This document shows positions 1 through 7,038 of a stretch of 8,352 nt of DNA, piece by piece; within the stretch, counting starts at the first letter, position 1; every line of letters begins with the position of its first letter. The DNA lies in NCBI GenBank assembly GCA_016763955.1, contig JAESSU010000148.1, forward strand, positions 1 through 8,352, given 5' to 3'. The position numbers and the translations under genes are program-made. The notes under the pieces are model-generated. The model had not been told where the DNA came from. It searched no databases and worked only from the letters and a program-made list of their open reading frames with translations. Source of the DNA: Phycisphaeraceae bacterium (GTDB lineage: Bacteria > Planctomycetota > Phycisphaerae > Phycisphaerales > Phycisphaeraceae).

Positions 1-729
1 GATGAGCTTGCCAGTGGCATCAACTGCGCAGCTATTACCATCAAAGACCAGTTCGTCATTGCCACCGACCTGATTGCAGTAGAACACGGGGACGTGATGT
101 TTTTGGGCTGTGTTTTGTAGGAGCTTAAGACGGGTATCATGTTTGCCCATCACAAATGGTGATGCAGAGCAATTGACGATGATTTGTGCGCCTGCTTTGA
201 CGAGATCGCCTACGGGGTCCTTGTGATACAGCTGGCGGTCGGTGATTATGGTATCTGCCCAGAGGTCTTCACAGATGGTCACGCCGATTTTGATGCCTTT
301 GTATACCGCGACATCGTTAGACTGTTCGTGAGCACGGTAGCCGGGCTCAAAGTAGCGGCGTTCATCAAAGACGTCATAGGTTGGCAGAAGATTTTTAGCA
401 TAGCTATGTTGAATTTTCCCATCGAAGCACAGCGCTGCGGCATTAAACAATGCTAACCCGCGATCCGTCTGAGAGGGGCATGGGTAGCCGACGATGGCTG
501 CGATATCCGTACAGCTTGATGCGATCTGTTCTAGGGCTTGCTGACACATGTCAATGGCTGAGGGCTTCATCAGCAGGTCACGCGGCGGGTAGCCAATGAT
601 CGCGAGTTCTGGGAAGACCACTAAGTCTGCATGACGCAGACGTGCTGCTTCGATAGCTAGTTGTATTTGCTGCATGTTGCCGGTGATGTCGCCGACGATG
701 GGATTGATCTGTGCCAAAGCGATGCGCAT
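1..729 (-). CDS. nadE: Glutamine-dependent NAD+ synthetase, N-terminal glutaminase part (partial at left edge)
   Basis: Makes NAD+ from deamido-NAD+, ATP and glutamine in the cytoplasm, the last step of NAD biosynthesis. Only the first 243 codons are present and the frame is open to base 1. They cover the nitrilase-like amidase domain, which releases ammonia from glutamine; the C-terminal synthetase domain lies outside the window (the two-domain family is usually about 540-680 residues). The start MRIALAQINPIVGD is typical of the family. The Glu-Lys-Cys triad is visible: Glu41 in VVFPEL, Lys112 in AKNLLP and Cys153 in TICEDLW. GYPPRDLL (46-53) and NQVGGNDELVFDG near the fragment's end are NadE signatures separating it from plain nitrilases. 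The ATG at 729 is supported by AGGAG at 739-743, 9 bp upstream. It is codirectional with the lipoprotein gene, with a 147-bp gap containing a hairpin. Identification is secure. Confidence 0.95.
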   Translation of the reverse strand, partial: MRIALAQINPIVGDITGNMQQIQLAIEAARLRHADLVVFPELAIIGYPPRDLLMKPSAIDMCQQALEQIASSCTDIAAIVGYPCPSQTDRGLALFNAAALCFDGKIQHSYAKNLLPTYDVFDERRYFEPGYRAHEQSNDVAVYKGIKIGVTICEDLWADTIITDRQLYHKDPVGDLVKAGAQIIVNCSASPFVMGKHDTRLKLLQNTAQKHHVPVFYCNQVGGNDELVFDGNSCAVDATGKLI

Positions 730-738
730 ATCTAAAAA

Positions 739-743
739 CTCCT
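739..743 (-). promoter_or_regulatory. Ribosome binding site of nadE
   Basis: On the minus strand this reads AGGAG, ending 9 bases before the ATG at 729. It fixes the nadE start and is the clearest Shine-Dalgarno sequence among the minus-strand genes. Confidence 0.75.
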
Positions 744-774
744 GTCACAGCGATGGCCAGTTAGTGCTTAACGT

Positions 775-802
775 GCAACACCGGGCTTTCACCCGGTGTT
801 GC
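775..802 (-). terminator. Strong intergenic hairpin, possible terminator of the lipoprotein gene
   Basis: A perfect 11-bp inverted repeat, GCAACACCGGG / CCCGGTGTTGC, with a 6-base loop. It lies between the stop of the lipoprotein gene (877) and the start of nadE (729), both on the minus strand. The position fits a terminator, but neither strand has a clear T tract after the stem. It may instead be a Rho-linked, processing or mRNA-stabilising structure. Seen directly: the stem. Inferred: the role. Confidence 0.5.
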
Positions 803-876
803 GTCGTATTCGAAAATATTGCGTTGCCAGAGCCTAATAAAACCTAGAGACAAATAAGCTCAGCTTCAATCAAAAC

Positions 877-1776
877 TTATTTGAATGCTTCAAGGCTTGT
901 CGGACGGGGCACAGGCAGCGTGGGTGCTGATGTTGAGCCACTGCTTGCATTAGGTGTCGTCGGAAGTGAATCTGAAGAAACCGTTTTTTCAATCTGGCTG
1001 TAGTTTAATGGGACGATGTAAATTTCCACACGACGGTTAGCAGGGTTACCTCTGCGACGTGTGTTAGGAGCAACCGGACGGAACTCGCCATTGCCTGCAA
1101 CTTGTAGGCGGTACTGATCAATGCCCGCCTTGGCTAGTAAGTCCTTCACCGCAATTGCTCGGTGCACAGACAAGTGCCAGTTGGTTGGATGAGCTGCACG
1201 GGTTTGAGGTTTGCCAATGCGAACGTTGTCTGTGTGGCCGACAATGCGAAGCTCGTACTTGGCTGCAACAGATTTACGCATCACCGCAGCAAGCTGAGAA
1301 AGCCCAGCCTGTGCACCGTTTGAAATTTTTGTTGAGCCACTGGCAAAGGTCATGTCACTTGCAAACTTGATCATGCCCAGGTTTTTGTCGTACTGCATCA
1401 GTGCATTGTTTGACTGTGCCAGTTCGACAAGATCATTGTCCATTTCCACAGGCAAGATCGCAGTCATGCTCGCAGCCATCAGTGCTTGCTTCGCTTCCGC
1501 TAGTGCGCTATTGAGTTGGTCACGTTCTGACAAAGCAGATTGAAGCTGAGCAATCAATGCAGGGTCTTGCACGGGTTGCTGCACTTGCATCGGCCTTGAA
1601 TTCATCGCTACAACGCGTTTATTGCATTCCTCAAGCTGAGCTTTAAGGTCAATAATTTGTTCGCCGCTACGTCGATACAGAGTCTGAAATTCGTCTGCCT
1701 GCTTTTGAACGCAGCCGATGCTGCTAAGCATCATGCCAGCTACCAAGGTCAATGCCAAAGGTCGGAAATAGGTCAC
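877..1776 (-). CDS. OmpA/MotB-family peptidoglycan-binding lipoprotein
   Basis: Predicted envelope lipoprotein that anchors to peptidoglycan (299 aa from the chosen start). Residues 1-21 form a signal peptide ending in SSIG|C, so Cys22 would be lipidated. Residues about 23-110 are Gln/Glu/Leu-rich and probably coiled coil. The OmpA C-terminal domain spans roughly 135-255. In it, Asp183 of VGHTDN and Arg206 of LSVHRA match the Asp/Arg pair that binds diaminopimelate in OmpA-like domains, and GNPANRRVEIYI closes the domain. A Ser/Thr/Pro-rich tail follows. The start is taken as GTG at 1776 because GAAAGG (1784-1789) lies 7 bp upstream and it places the signal peptide at the N-terminus. The frame is open further upstream to an ATG at 1881, but that would put 35 non-signal residues before the hydrophobic stretch. 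Specific role (Pal-like or other) is unknown; no TolB or Mot genes are adjacent. Confidence 0.85.
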   Translation of the reverse strand: MTYFRPLALTLVAGMMLSSIGCVQKQADEFQTLYRRSGEQIIDLKAQLEECNKRVVAMNSRPMQVQQPVQDPALIAQLQSALSERDQLNSALAEAKQALMAASMTAILPVEMDNDLVELAQSNNALMQYDKNLGMIKFASDMTFASGSTKISNGAQAGLSQLAAVMRKSVAAKYELRIVGHTDNVRIGKPQTRAAHPTNWHLSVHRAIAVKDLLAKAGIDQYRLQVAGNGEFRPVAPNTRRRGNPANRRVEIYIVPLNYSQIEKTVSSDSLPTTPNASSGSTSAPTLPVPRPTSLEAFK

Positions 1777-1783
1777 GTTTGTA

Positions 1784-1789
1784 CCTTTC
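1784..1789 (-). promoter_or_regulatory. Ribosome binding site deciding the lipoprotein GTG start
   Basis: Minus-strand GAAAGG, 7 bases before the GTG at 1776. It supports the internal GTG start over the ATG at 1881, in agreement with the signal peptide position. Confidence 0.55.
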
Positions 1790-1906
1790 AACTTGATGTG
1801 TTGTACAAGTTCGTTGTAATAAACAATTGTTAATCTCCACAACGTACCTTTTTGAGCAGGAAAATCAACTACCAAGTGCATAAAAGCAAAGGTTGTTTTT
1901 GATGTA

Positions 1907-2070
1907 TGCCCCTATAACACGACTATTAAGCAAAAGTTTGCCCCTATGACACAATTTCATATTGACTCTATTTAGGCTCGGTATTATGGGGGCTGCCATG
2001 GCTAAAATCTGCTTAAAGACCTTAAAGTACCGCCCAGGCGGTCACAGATAAAAAAATTGCCCCTAAGCAC
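1907..2070 (-). repeat. Three same-orientation copies of a TGCCCCTA-type repeat
   Basis: Plus-strand copies are TGCCCCTATAACAC (1907-1920), TGCCCCTATGACAC (1939-1952) and TGCCCCTAAGCAC (2058-2070). On the minus strand they read GTG..TAGGGGCA. Copies 1 and 2 differ at one base and begin 32 bp apart; copy 3 is more diverged. A hairpin lies between copies 2 and 3. Possible explanations are a REP-like palindromic element family, transposase-binding end repeats of a decayed insertion sequence, or regulator sites. No transposase gene is recognisable. Confidence 0.5.
2029..2042. repeat. Short GC-rich hairpin
   Basis: ACCGCCCAGGCGGT is a 6-bp inverted repeat (ACCGCC/GGCGGT) around CA, so it would fold with 5 pairs and a 4-base loop. 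It sits between the second and third TGCCCCTA copies and is followed on the plus strand by an A-rich run, not a T run. It is therefore not a normal plus-strand terminator. Confidence 0.4.
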
Positions 2071-2220
2071 ACTGGATCATGTCAAACAATTCTTTGATCG
2101 CGCTCAAAGCACAGGCAGTGGGCAAAGTCGTCAAGTAAGCCTGTCACCTGATCACGCCTAGCCGCCACCATCACGACAAAACCCAACCTCAAAAAATTTC
2201 ATAAAATTCATATCGTTTTC

Positions 2221-2249
2221 TTGACTTCACGATTTCGGGAGGCTACTGT
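2221..2249 (+). promoter_or_regulatory. Sigma70-like promoter of the regulator/prepilin operon
   Basis: TTGACT (2221-2226), a 17-bp spacer and TACTGT (2244-2249). The -35 matches the consensus at 5 of 6 positions; the -10 is weaker but has the key TA...T bases. A transcript would begin near 2256, giving a leader of about 30 nt before the TTG start at 2285. The -10 is part of an inverted repeat (2244-2278), which suggests regulation. Confidence 0.55.
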
Positions 2250-2278
2250 TACGCTGTTGCCGTTAAAGAGAAACAGTA
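2244..2278. promoter_or_regulatory. Inverted repeat overlapping the -10 box, candidate operator
   Basis: TACTGTT (2244-2250) and AACAGTA (2272-2278) form a perfect 7-bp inverted repeat with a 21-bp gap, spanning the -10 box and the leader up to 6 bp before the regulator's start. GntR-type proteins often bind inverted repeats and repress their own genes, so this is a reasonable autoregulatory site. The wide gap is atypical for a single dimer. The half-site AAACAGT recurs at 4330-4336 ahead of the glycosidase gene. Confidence 0.35.
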
Positions 2279-2284
2279 AAACAC

Positions 2285-3451
2285 TTGTCGAGCAAATACC
2301 CTATGGTCAATGTTGGAAATAAAACATCACTTTCTAGTCAGGTTGCTCACCGCATAAAGCAAAAAATGCGGCAAGGTGATTATCCTTCGGGGAGTACCCT
2401 GCCATCCATACGAAAACTTTGTGATAATTTTGGGGTCAGCCTCAGTGTCGCTCATCGTGCAATCCGCGAACTCGAAGAAAATGGGATTGTCCAAACCCAC
2501 CAAGGCAAAGGAACAGTGGTTCAGCAAAGCGATCACGCAGACCGAACCGCTATTTTATTTTCATTCATTCAGCCCTATCCCGCAGGCGTCGACTTTGAAC
2601 AACAGATCCTTCAATATGCCGAACAGACTTTCAGTGCACGGGACAATTTCATGGTGTTCCGTTCCTCGCGATTAGATACTGCACTCGAAAGGGAAATCGT
2701 AGAACATGCGATCAACAATGGCGTCCAGGGGATTTTACTGTGGCCGGTCGAAAACAATCCCAACGGCCCATTTTTTGAAAAGCTATCTCAAAAAGTACCC
2801 ATCGTGCTCGTTGACCGATTACTCGACAACGCCAAATTGCCTGCCGTGATTTCCGATACCTATGAAGTAGGCAGAGAGATTTGCCGAGAAATGTTGGAAG
2901 TTAGAAACCGAAAACGAATGCTTTGCCTGATCGACAATCTAAATATTTCGCCATACAAAATGTTAATGCAGGGACTTCGTGACGAAGCGGAGGATATGGG
3001 ACGCAGTGATGATATGACCCTTGTGCAAATGGGTATCTCTGAATTTGTTACGCAAACCAACAACAACGATTTTTCAACCGTAGATCACTACAAAGAAAAG
3101 ATCGAAAAGCTCATTCATGAAGGCGACTACGATACCGTTCATTGTTCGCTAGGAAAGTTCTTCAAATATGTCATTAGGCAAACAGGTCTGTATGAAAAAC
3201 TGCATGACATTCAATGGGCAGTATTCGCTGGCCCTACTCAAAAGGCGCAAAACCATCACGCCAATGATTCAAATACAGTGACGTGGATAATCGATTTTCC
3301 AGAAATGATTTCAAAGGCAGCAGACATCCTTCAACGCTCCGTTCTGGCAGGCAATGTACCCAATGAAATTCTCACGTTAAAAATGCGCCAATCACCGCCG
3401 CAAGCACTCAAAACGGATTCTTTGTCGTCCCTTACAAACCTAGCCAAATAA
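2285..3451 (+). CDS. GntR-type transcriptional regulator with LacI-like sugar-binding domain
   Basis: DNA-binding regulator (388 aa) that probably responds to a sugar. Residues about 15-80 form a GntR winged helix-turn-helix: LPSIRKLCDNFGVSLSVAHRAIRELE followed by the wing NGIVQTHQGKGTVV. Residues about 88-365 resemble the type 1 periplasmic-binding-protein fold of LacI/AraR-type regulators, with GVQGILLWPVENN (146-158), VPIVLVDRLLDN (171-182) and VISDTYEVGRE (188-198). This GntR-plus-LacI layout is that of the AraR class. The start is uncertain: TTG at 2285 or ATG at 2303, 6 codons inside. Neither has a clear Shine-Dalgarno, only AAAGAGA at 2265-2271; both leave the DNA-binding domain intact. 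The gene ends 21 bp before the prepilin start, suggesting cotranscription. The ligand cannot be told from the sequence; the glycosidase downstream suggests a carbohydrate. Confidence 0.88.
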   Translation: MSSKYPMVNVGNKTSLSSQVAHRIKQKMRQGDYPSGSTLPSIRKLCDNFGVSLSVAHRAIRELEENGIVQTHQGKGTVVQQSDHADRTAILFSFIQPYPAGVDFEQQILQYAEQTFSARDNFMVFRSSRLDTALEREIVEHAINNGVQGILLWPVENNPNGPFFEKLSQKVPIVLVDRLLDNAKLPAVISDTYEVGREICREMLEVRNRKRMLCLIDNLNISPYKMLMQGLRDEAEDMGRSDDMTLVQMGISEFVTQTNNNDFSTVDHYKEKIEKLIHEGDYDTVHCSLGKFFKYVIRQTGLYEKLHDIQWAVFAGPTQKAQNHHANDSNTVTWIIDFPEMISKAADILQRSVLAGNVPNEILTLKMRQSPPQALKTDSLSSLTNLAK

Positions 3452-3459
3452 TTCCTGCA

Positions 3460-3470
3460 AAGGGAAAGGA
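3460..3470 (+). promoter_or_regulatory. Ribosome binding site of the prepilin gene
   Basis: AAGGGAAAGGA sits in the 21-bp gap after the regulator's TAA. AAGGGA ends 7 bases before the ATG at 3473, a good spacing. The strong site directly after the upstream stop supports an operon. Confidence 0.65.
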
Positions 3471-3472
3471 CC

Positions 3473-4210
3473 ATGCAAGCAATCAAAACCAACAGGCCCT
3501 TCCAAACCACGGGATTTACGCTAATTGAATTACTCGTCGTCATCTCGATCATCAGTCTTTTGATCTCCATTTTGCTTCCGGCACTTGCTTCTGCACGCAA
3601 GTCCGCCAACCGAATTCGCTGCCAGACTAATGTCAAGCAATGGGGGACCCTTGGCGCAATCTACTCAATGGACCACAAGGATTATATTGTGCCTGCTTAT
3701 TTTAATTTTGAAGGCAGAGCCATCCATACCAATACATGGCTTTTCAAGCTACAAACATATACAACGAATCTCGACACGGGAGCAGATCCGGCAACTGGCT
3801 ACAGCACCGCGACGCTATACAAACTGGGCCTAGCAATCTGCCCTGAATCACCCACACGATTCGGATACGGTCACAATTACAATTACCTGGGATGGGAAAG
3901 CGACTCTGCCAATAAACATCTATTCTATAAAACAGCAGACATTAAACATCCCGGAGACACCGTTTTCATTGCAGACAACATTTGGGTCAATCCACCTGCC
4001 CATATCGGAGAACCGGCCAATTTCAATGCCTGGCGAGCATTTGTTCGACCAGGCGGTTGGTCCAACCAAGATGTCTCTCTCAATTTCATACACATGGGCA
4101 CCACCAATGTGAGCTGGCTCGATGGCCATGCCAACACACACAAAAAAGAGAGTGATTTCTATAACCCAGGCGGCAGCCAAGTCAATAAAGATTGGTGGGA
4201 TCGTGATTAG
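3473..4210 (+). CDS. Type IV prepilin-like secreted protein with H-X9-DG motif
   Basis: A 245-residue protein of the PVC-group pseudopilin type. The N-terminus has a short leader ending [16 protein letters not shown]: Gly14 is the predicted prepilin peptidase site, Phe15 would be the mature N-terminus and Glu19 is the conserved +5 glutamate. A hydrophobic helix runs to about residue 39. The body has [11 protein letters not shown] (64-74) and [11 protein letters not shown] (131-141). His207 then nine residues then Asp217-Gly218, followed by HANTH, make the H-X9-DG motif near the C-terminus. Such proteins occur in many copies in Planctomycetota and Lentisphaerota, often beside carbohydrate genes; their function is not established. 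They may form or decorate type II secretion pseudopili, or bind glycans at the surface. Probably cotranscribed with the regulator. No pilus assembly genes are in the window. Ends with TAG. Confidence 0.93.
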   Translation: MQAIKTNRPFQTTGFTLIELLVVISIISLLISILLPALASARKSANRIRCQTNVKQWGTLGAIYSMDHKDYIVPAYFNFEGRAIHTNTWLFKLQTYTTNLDTGADPATGYSTATLYKLGLAICPESPTRFGYGHNYNYLGWESDSANKHLFYKTADIKHPGDTVFIADNIWVNPPAHIGEPANFNAWRAFVRPGGWSNQDVSLNFIHMGTTNVSWLDGHANTHKKESDFYNPGGSQVNKDWWDRD

Positions 4211-4395
4211 TTTCACAGGGTGATCTACAGAAATTTTATTTTCCGATTTACAGATACCCAGCCCCCAATAGATCTATCGTACTAAAGCGACTTCATAAAA
4301 AACAGCTACGTACGCAAATAACAATAAAAAAACAGTGATTGGCAAAACTACTTTCACGCACGCCGACAGTACATCCAAACGTTCAACCATGACAT

Positions 4396-4399
4396 AGGA
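4396..4399 (+). promoter_or_regulatory. Ribosome binding site deciding the glycosidase TTG start
   Basis: AGGA, 7 bases before TTG at 4407. Together with the signal peptide that begins exactly at this codon, it supports the unusual TTG start. The preceding gap (4211-4406) shows no clear terminator or consensus promoter, so transcription may come from upstream. Confidence 0.5.
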
Positions 4400-4406
4400 C
4401 TTTAAA

Positions 4407-7019
4407 TTGAAAAACTTCATTTTGTTTGCGATCATTTTCCCGTTAACTTTTCTAAATGCACATGCAGCGACTGTTGAAAGTATGCCGCAAAATCATATTA
4501 AGAAAATGTACAAGCAAGCAGAAAAAGAAGATTGGAGTTTGCCGGGAATAAAATTCAATCAAATGAAAGATCTCTTACTTTTATTTGATGGTAGAGTTCA
4601 AAAAACAACGCTGGAAGAAGCACGGGCTTTTAATGAGTATAAAAATGAAATCCCACTTTCTTTTGACAATCAAGGGTTTCTACTTGATTTAGAAAAACAG
4701 GGATTTGATATTTTGCCATCAAGCAAACGTTCAAACAATGCCACTGTTCTATGTGAAATTTATCCTTATGACACCCGATATGTCCCTCGAATTCCAAAAG
4801 ACAGAAAACAACAGAAGCCCGTTTGGACAAGTCAACGAATTATCTCAAACACAATCCCCGCATCGTTTAACCCCAATTTAAAAAAACATGGAGTTTACAG
4901 GCTTTCTATCAAGGTTCAGAACAATGCAGGGAAAATATTTAAAAGAACCGTTTATTTTGCAATCCGCTACCGAGACACTCGATTAGAACCTAAAGAAGTA
5001 AAACAATTCAAACATCCAAAAGGACGTCCTCTGATAACACAATATTATGTCGTCAAAACACCTAATCAGGACATATTAAATCCGGATGGAAAATCAATTT
5101 CAGCAGAAGAAGATTTTAAAGTCTACAAGAAATTAGGCTATGACGGCATCCACATTATCGCAATGTGGGATGACCTAGAAATAATTCCCGGAGGCTATGA
5201 CTTTAACGCGTTGGACAATCTGGTTCAAACTGCTGGCAAACTAGAAATGGCAGTTGAAATTTTTGTCATTTATCAAGGGCATCGATTACCCATTTGGCTC
5301 TGGCAAAATCACATGATCGATCAAGAAGGAAACGTTTCTTTAGTGACAGCCGGCCGATTTAGAATTACCCCCGGCATGCAATCTCTTACTTTTCGTTCCA
5401 GTTACGTAAAACTAATCAAAAAAATTATCCGCCGATACGACCATCTTTCCTATGTAACTGGGTACCACCTGAGCATGAGAAATGTCGAATGGGCATATCC
5501 TCGCAGCAATCGAAAAAACAGACAAGTCTTTGACTATTCTCCCAGTGCAAGGAAATCTTTCCAGGCATTTCTTAAAGAAAAAAATACCCTTGATAAAATA
5601 AATGCTTCCTATCAAACCAACTTTACAAGTTGGGATGACATTGAATTACCGCAACCCAATTTCGAGCAGATCGATTTAAGAAAAATCTGGTGGGACTTTG
5701 TTGATTTCAAGCTTAAAGCCCTAAGAAACAATGCTCAAGAGTTTTCCTTTGGTGCAAGAGAATTGACTCAAAAAAAACTGATCATGTACAACTTCGGTGG
5801 TTTTGGCCCCATAGACAATCTCTTTGGCCCATTACAAAAAAATAAGACCGCAGGCGGAATCTGCTCTTCCAACGCCTTCTGGACACCTCTGATATCAGAT
5901 CTCTATCGCAGTGCTGGACTCAAGATGTACCATGAGTCTTCAGGCTTTGCGCCTTCGTTACCTGAACAATTCTTTTTTAATATGCTTCATGCAGGAAGCG
6001 TCGTATCAGAAATTGGTGGCATCATACATTTCCCAAATCCACCTCAAACCAAAAAACTAAGAGTCAGTTTCGACAACCTATGTTCAACAATATCGCCCTA
6101 TGTCCATAATGATCAATTCAAAAGTGAACTTGGCGTCTACTTTTCATTCGACTCACTTCTTAACAGTACCAAATCATTTGATCAAACTGCCTGGCATTGG
6201 CGTTCTTTAAAACCTATTGTATATGGACTCTTTTATACTGGCATCCCATGTAATTTCATCTCTGACTATAGCATGGACGATCTTTCAAAATATAAAACGG
6301 TGATTGACCTAAGCTCGAATATTTTAAGAGAAGAACAAATAAAAAAACTCCGCAATTATGTGCTTCAAGGCGGAACGCTTGTCATGTTCCACGACTCGGG
6401 GATGTATCAAGCCCGAGCCGAGAACAAACGCAATGTGTTACTTAAAAGTCTAGGCGCAAACGACATCAAAATAGAACCCTTATCTCAAAAACCTGTAAGC
6501 GCCCATTGGAATAAAACTAAAATCACGTTAGAGAATCCCAAAAGCCTTCAATTTCTTTCTCCTACATGGAAAGCTTTACTGACACATAAAAATAAAATTT
6601 TAATCGCTCAGAAAAACATAGGCAAAGGCTCCCTAATCCTAATCGGTGGGAACTTGAAAAGCATGAATAAGGGCTGGCATTCCACAGAAGAAGGTCTGAC
6701 CAATGCATTATTTTTCAACGCACTATCCAAACAACTCGCCATGCAAACGCGTTATGTAAAGCCTCTGCATAATCTGCCTATAAGAACTTATTGTTTTACG
6801 AAAAACAATCTCGTCTACCTTGCCTTGTACAACGATTCGGATGACGCACAAGATGGAGAATTTGAAATCTATGGCAAATATCTTGTCAAAAAGGCAACTG
6901 AACTTGTCTTTGGCCAAACACTTAAATTATCAAACTCCAATAGAATCAAAATTACAGTTCCTGCAAAAAAACTGCTTCTCATTGAATGCCTCAAGAAAAA
7001 TTTAACACCTAGGCCTTAA
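4407..7019 (+). CDS. Exported GH42-like (beta-galactosidase-type) glycoside hydrolase
   Basis: A predicted exported protein of 870 aa. Residues 1-20 (MKNFILFAIIFPLTFLNAHA) are a signal peptide. Residues about 110-190 look like a beta-sandwich. Residues about 207-550 resemble the (beta/alpha)8 barrel of GH42 and related clan A enzymes: DFKVYKKLGYDGIHI (236-250), a WDDLEIIPGGYDFNALDNLV segment from 254, then YSPSARKSFQAFLKE (377-391) and INASYQTNFTSWDDIELP (398-415). Residues about 575-690 match the GH42 trimerisation (amidotransferase-like) domain, with LRNYVLQGGTLVMFH at 648-662; a small C-terminal beta domain follows. Candidate catalytic acids are Glu361 (NVEWAYP) and Glu510 (YHESSGF); the normal Asn-Glu pair at the acid/base is absent, so substrate and activity are uncertain. 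It starts with TTG and is clearly AT-rich (19 G+C in 60 at 4561-4620). Separated from the prepilin by 196 bp. Could be catalytically divergent. Confidence 0.75.
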   Translation: MKNFILFAIIFPLTFLNAHAATVESMPQNHIKKMYKQAEKEDWSLPGIKFNQMKDLLLLFDGRVQKTTLEEARAFNEYKNEIPLSFDNQGFLLDLEKQGFDILPSSKRSNNATVLCEIYPYDTRYVPRIPKDRKQQKPVWTSQRIISNTIPASFNPNLKKHGVYRLSIKVQNNAGKIFKRTVYFAIRYRDTRLEPKEVKQFKHPKGRPLITQYYVVKTPNQDILNPDGKSISAEEDFKVYKKLGYDGIHIIAMWDDLEIIPGGYDFNALDNLVQTAGKLEMAVEIFVIYQGHRLPIWLWQNHMIDQEGNVSLVTAGRFRITPGMQSLTFRSSYVKLIKKIIRRYDHLSYVTGYHLSMRNVEWAYPRSNRKNRQVFDYSPSARKSFQAFLKEKNTLDKINASYQTNFTSWDDIELPQPNFEQIDLRKIWWDFVDFKLKALRNNAQEFSFGARELTQKKLIMYNFGGFGPIDNLFGPLQKNKTAGGICSSNAFWTPLISDLYRSAGLKMYHESSGFAPSLPEQFFFNMLHAGSVVSEIGGIIHFPNPPQTKKLRVSFDNLCSTISPYVHNDQFKSELGVYFSFDSLLNSTKSFDQTAWHWRSLKPIVYGLFYTGIPCNFISDYSMDDLSKYKTVIDLSSNILREEQIKKLRNYVLQGGTLVMFHDSGMYQARAENKRNVLLKSLGANDIKIEPLSQKPVSAHWNKTKITLENPKSLQFLSPTWKALLTHKNKILIAQKNIGKGSLILIGGNLKSMNKGWHSTEEGLTNALFFNALSKQLAMQTRYVKPLHNLPIRTYCFTKNNLVYLALYNDSDDAQDGEFEIYGKYLVKKATELVFGQTLKLSNSNRIKITVPAKKLLLIECLKKNLTPRP

Positions 7020-7038
7020 CACAATAAAGGGAGCCGAA

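Larger units (their letters stand above)
1777..2284. other. 508-bp intergenic region between divergent genes
   Basis: No convincing complete gene. It should hold the minus-strand promoter of the lipoprotein gene, though no clear -35/-10 pair was found there. It contains three copies of a TGCCCCTA repeat (1907-2070), a small GC-rich hairpin (2029-2042) and the regulator's promoter (2221-2249). Short open stretches at 1998-2048 (17 codons from ATG) and about 2006-2160 (no start codon) look like coding remnants at best. Confidence 0.6.

Noticed and set aside
184..456. 90-codon plus-strand open frame inside nadE
   Set aside because: Antisense to a clearly coding nitrilase domain with catalytic residues; no ribosome binding site.
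1777..1881. N-terminal extension of the lipoprotein to the ATG at 1881
   Set aside because: It would bury the lipoprotein signal peptide 35 residues inside the protein, while GTG 1776 has a good ribosome binding site.
1962..1990. TTGACT with TATTAT or TATGGG as a promoter
   Set aside because: TATTAT is only 14 bp from the -35, and TATGGG at 17 bp is a poor -10; no gene starts nearby.
1998..2051. 17-codon ORF beginning MAKICLKTLKYRPGGHR
   Set aside because: Too short, no Shine-Dalgarno at proper spacing, and it lies in repeat-containing DNA.
4211..4406. Promoter or terminator between prepilin and glycosidase
   Set aside because: The gap is A-rich, but no stem with a T run and no -35/-10 pair with acceptable spacing could be found.
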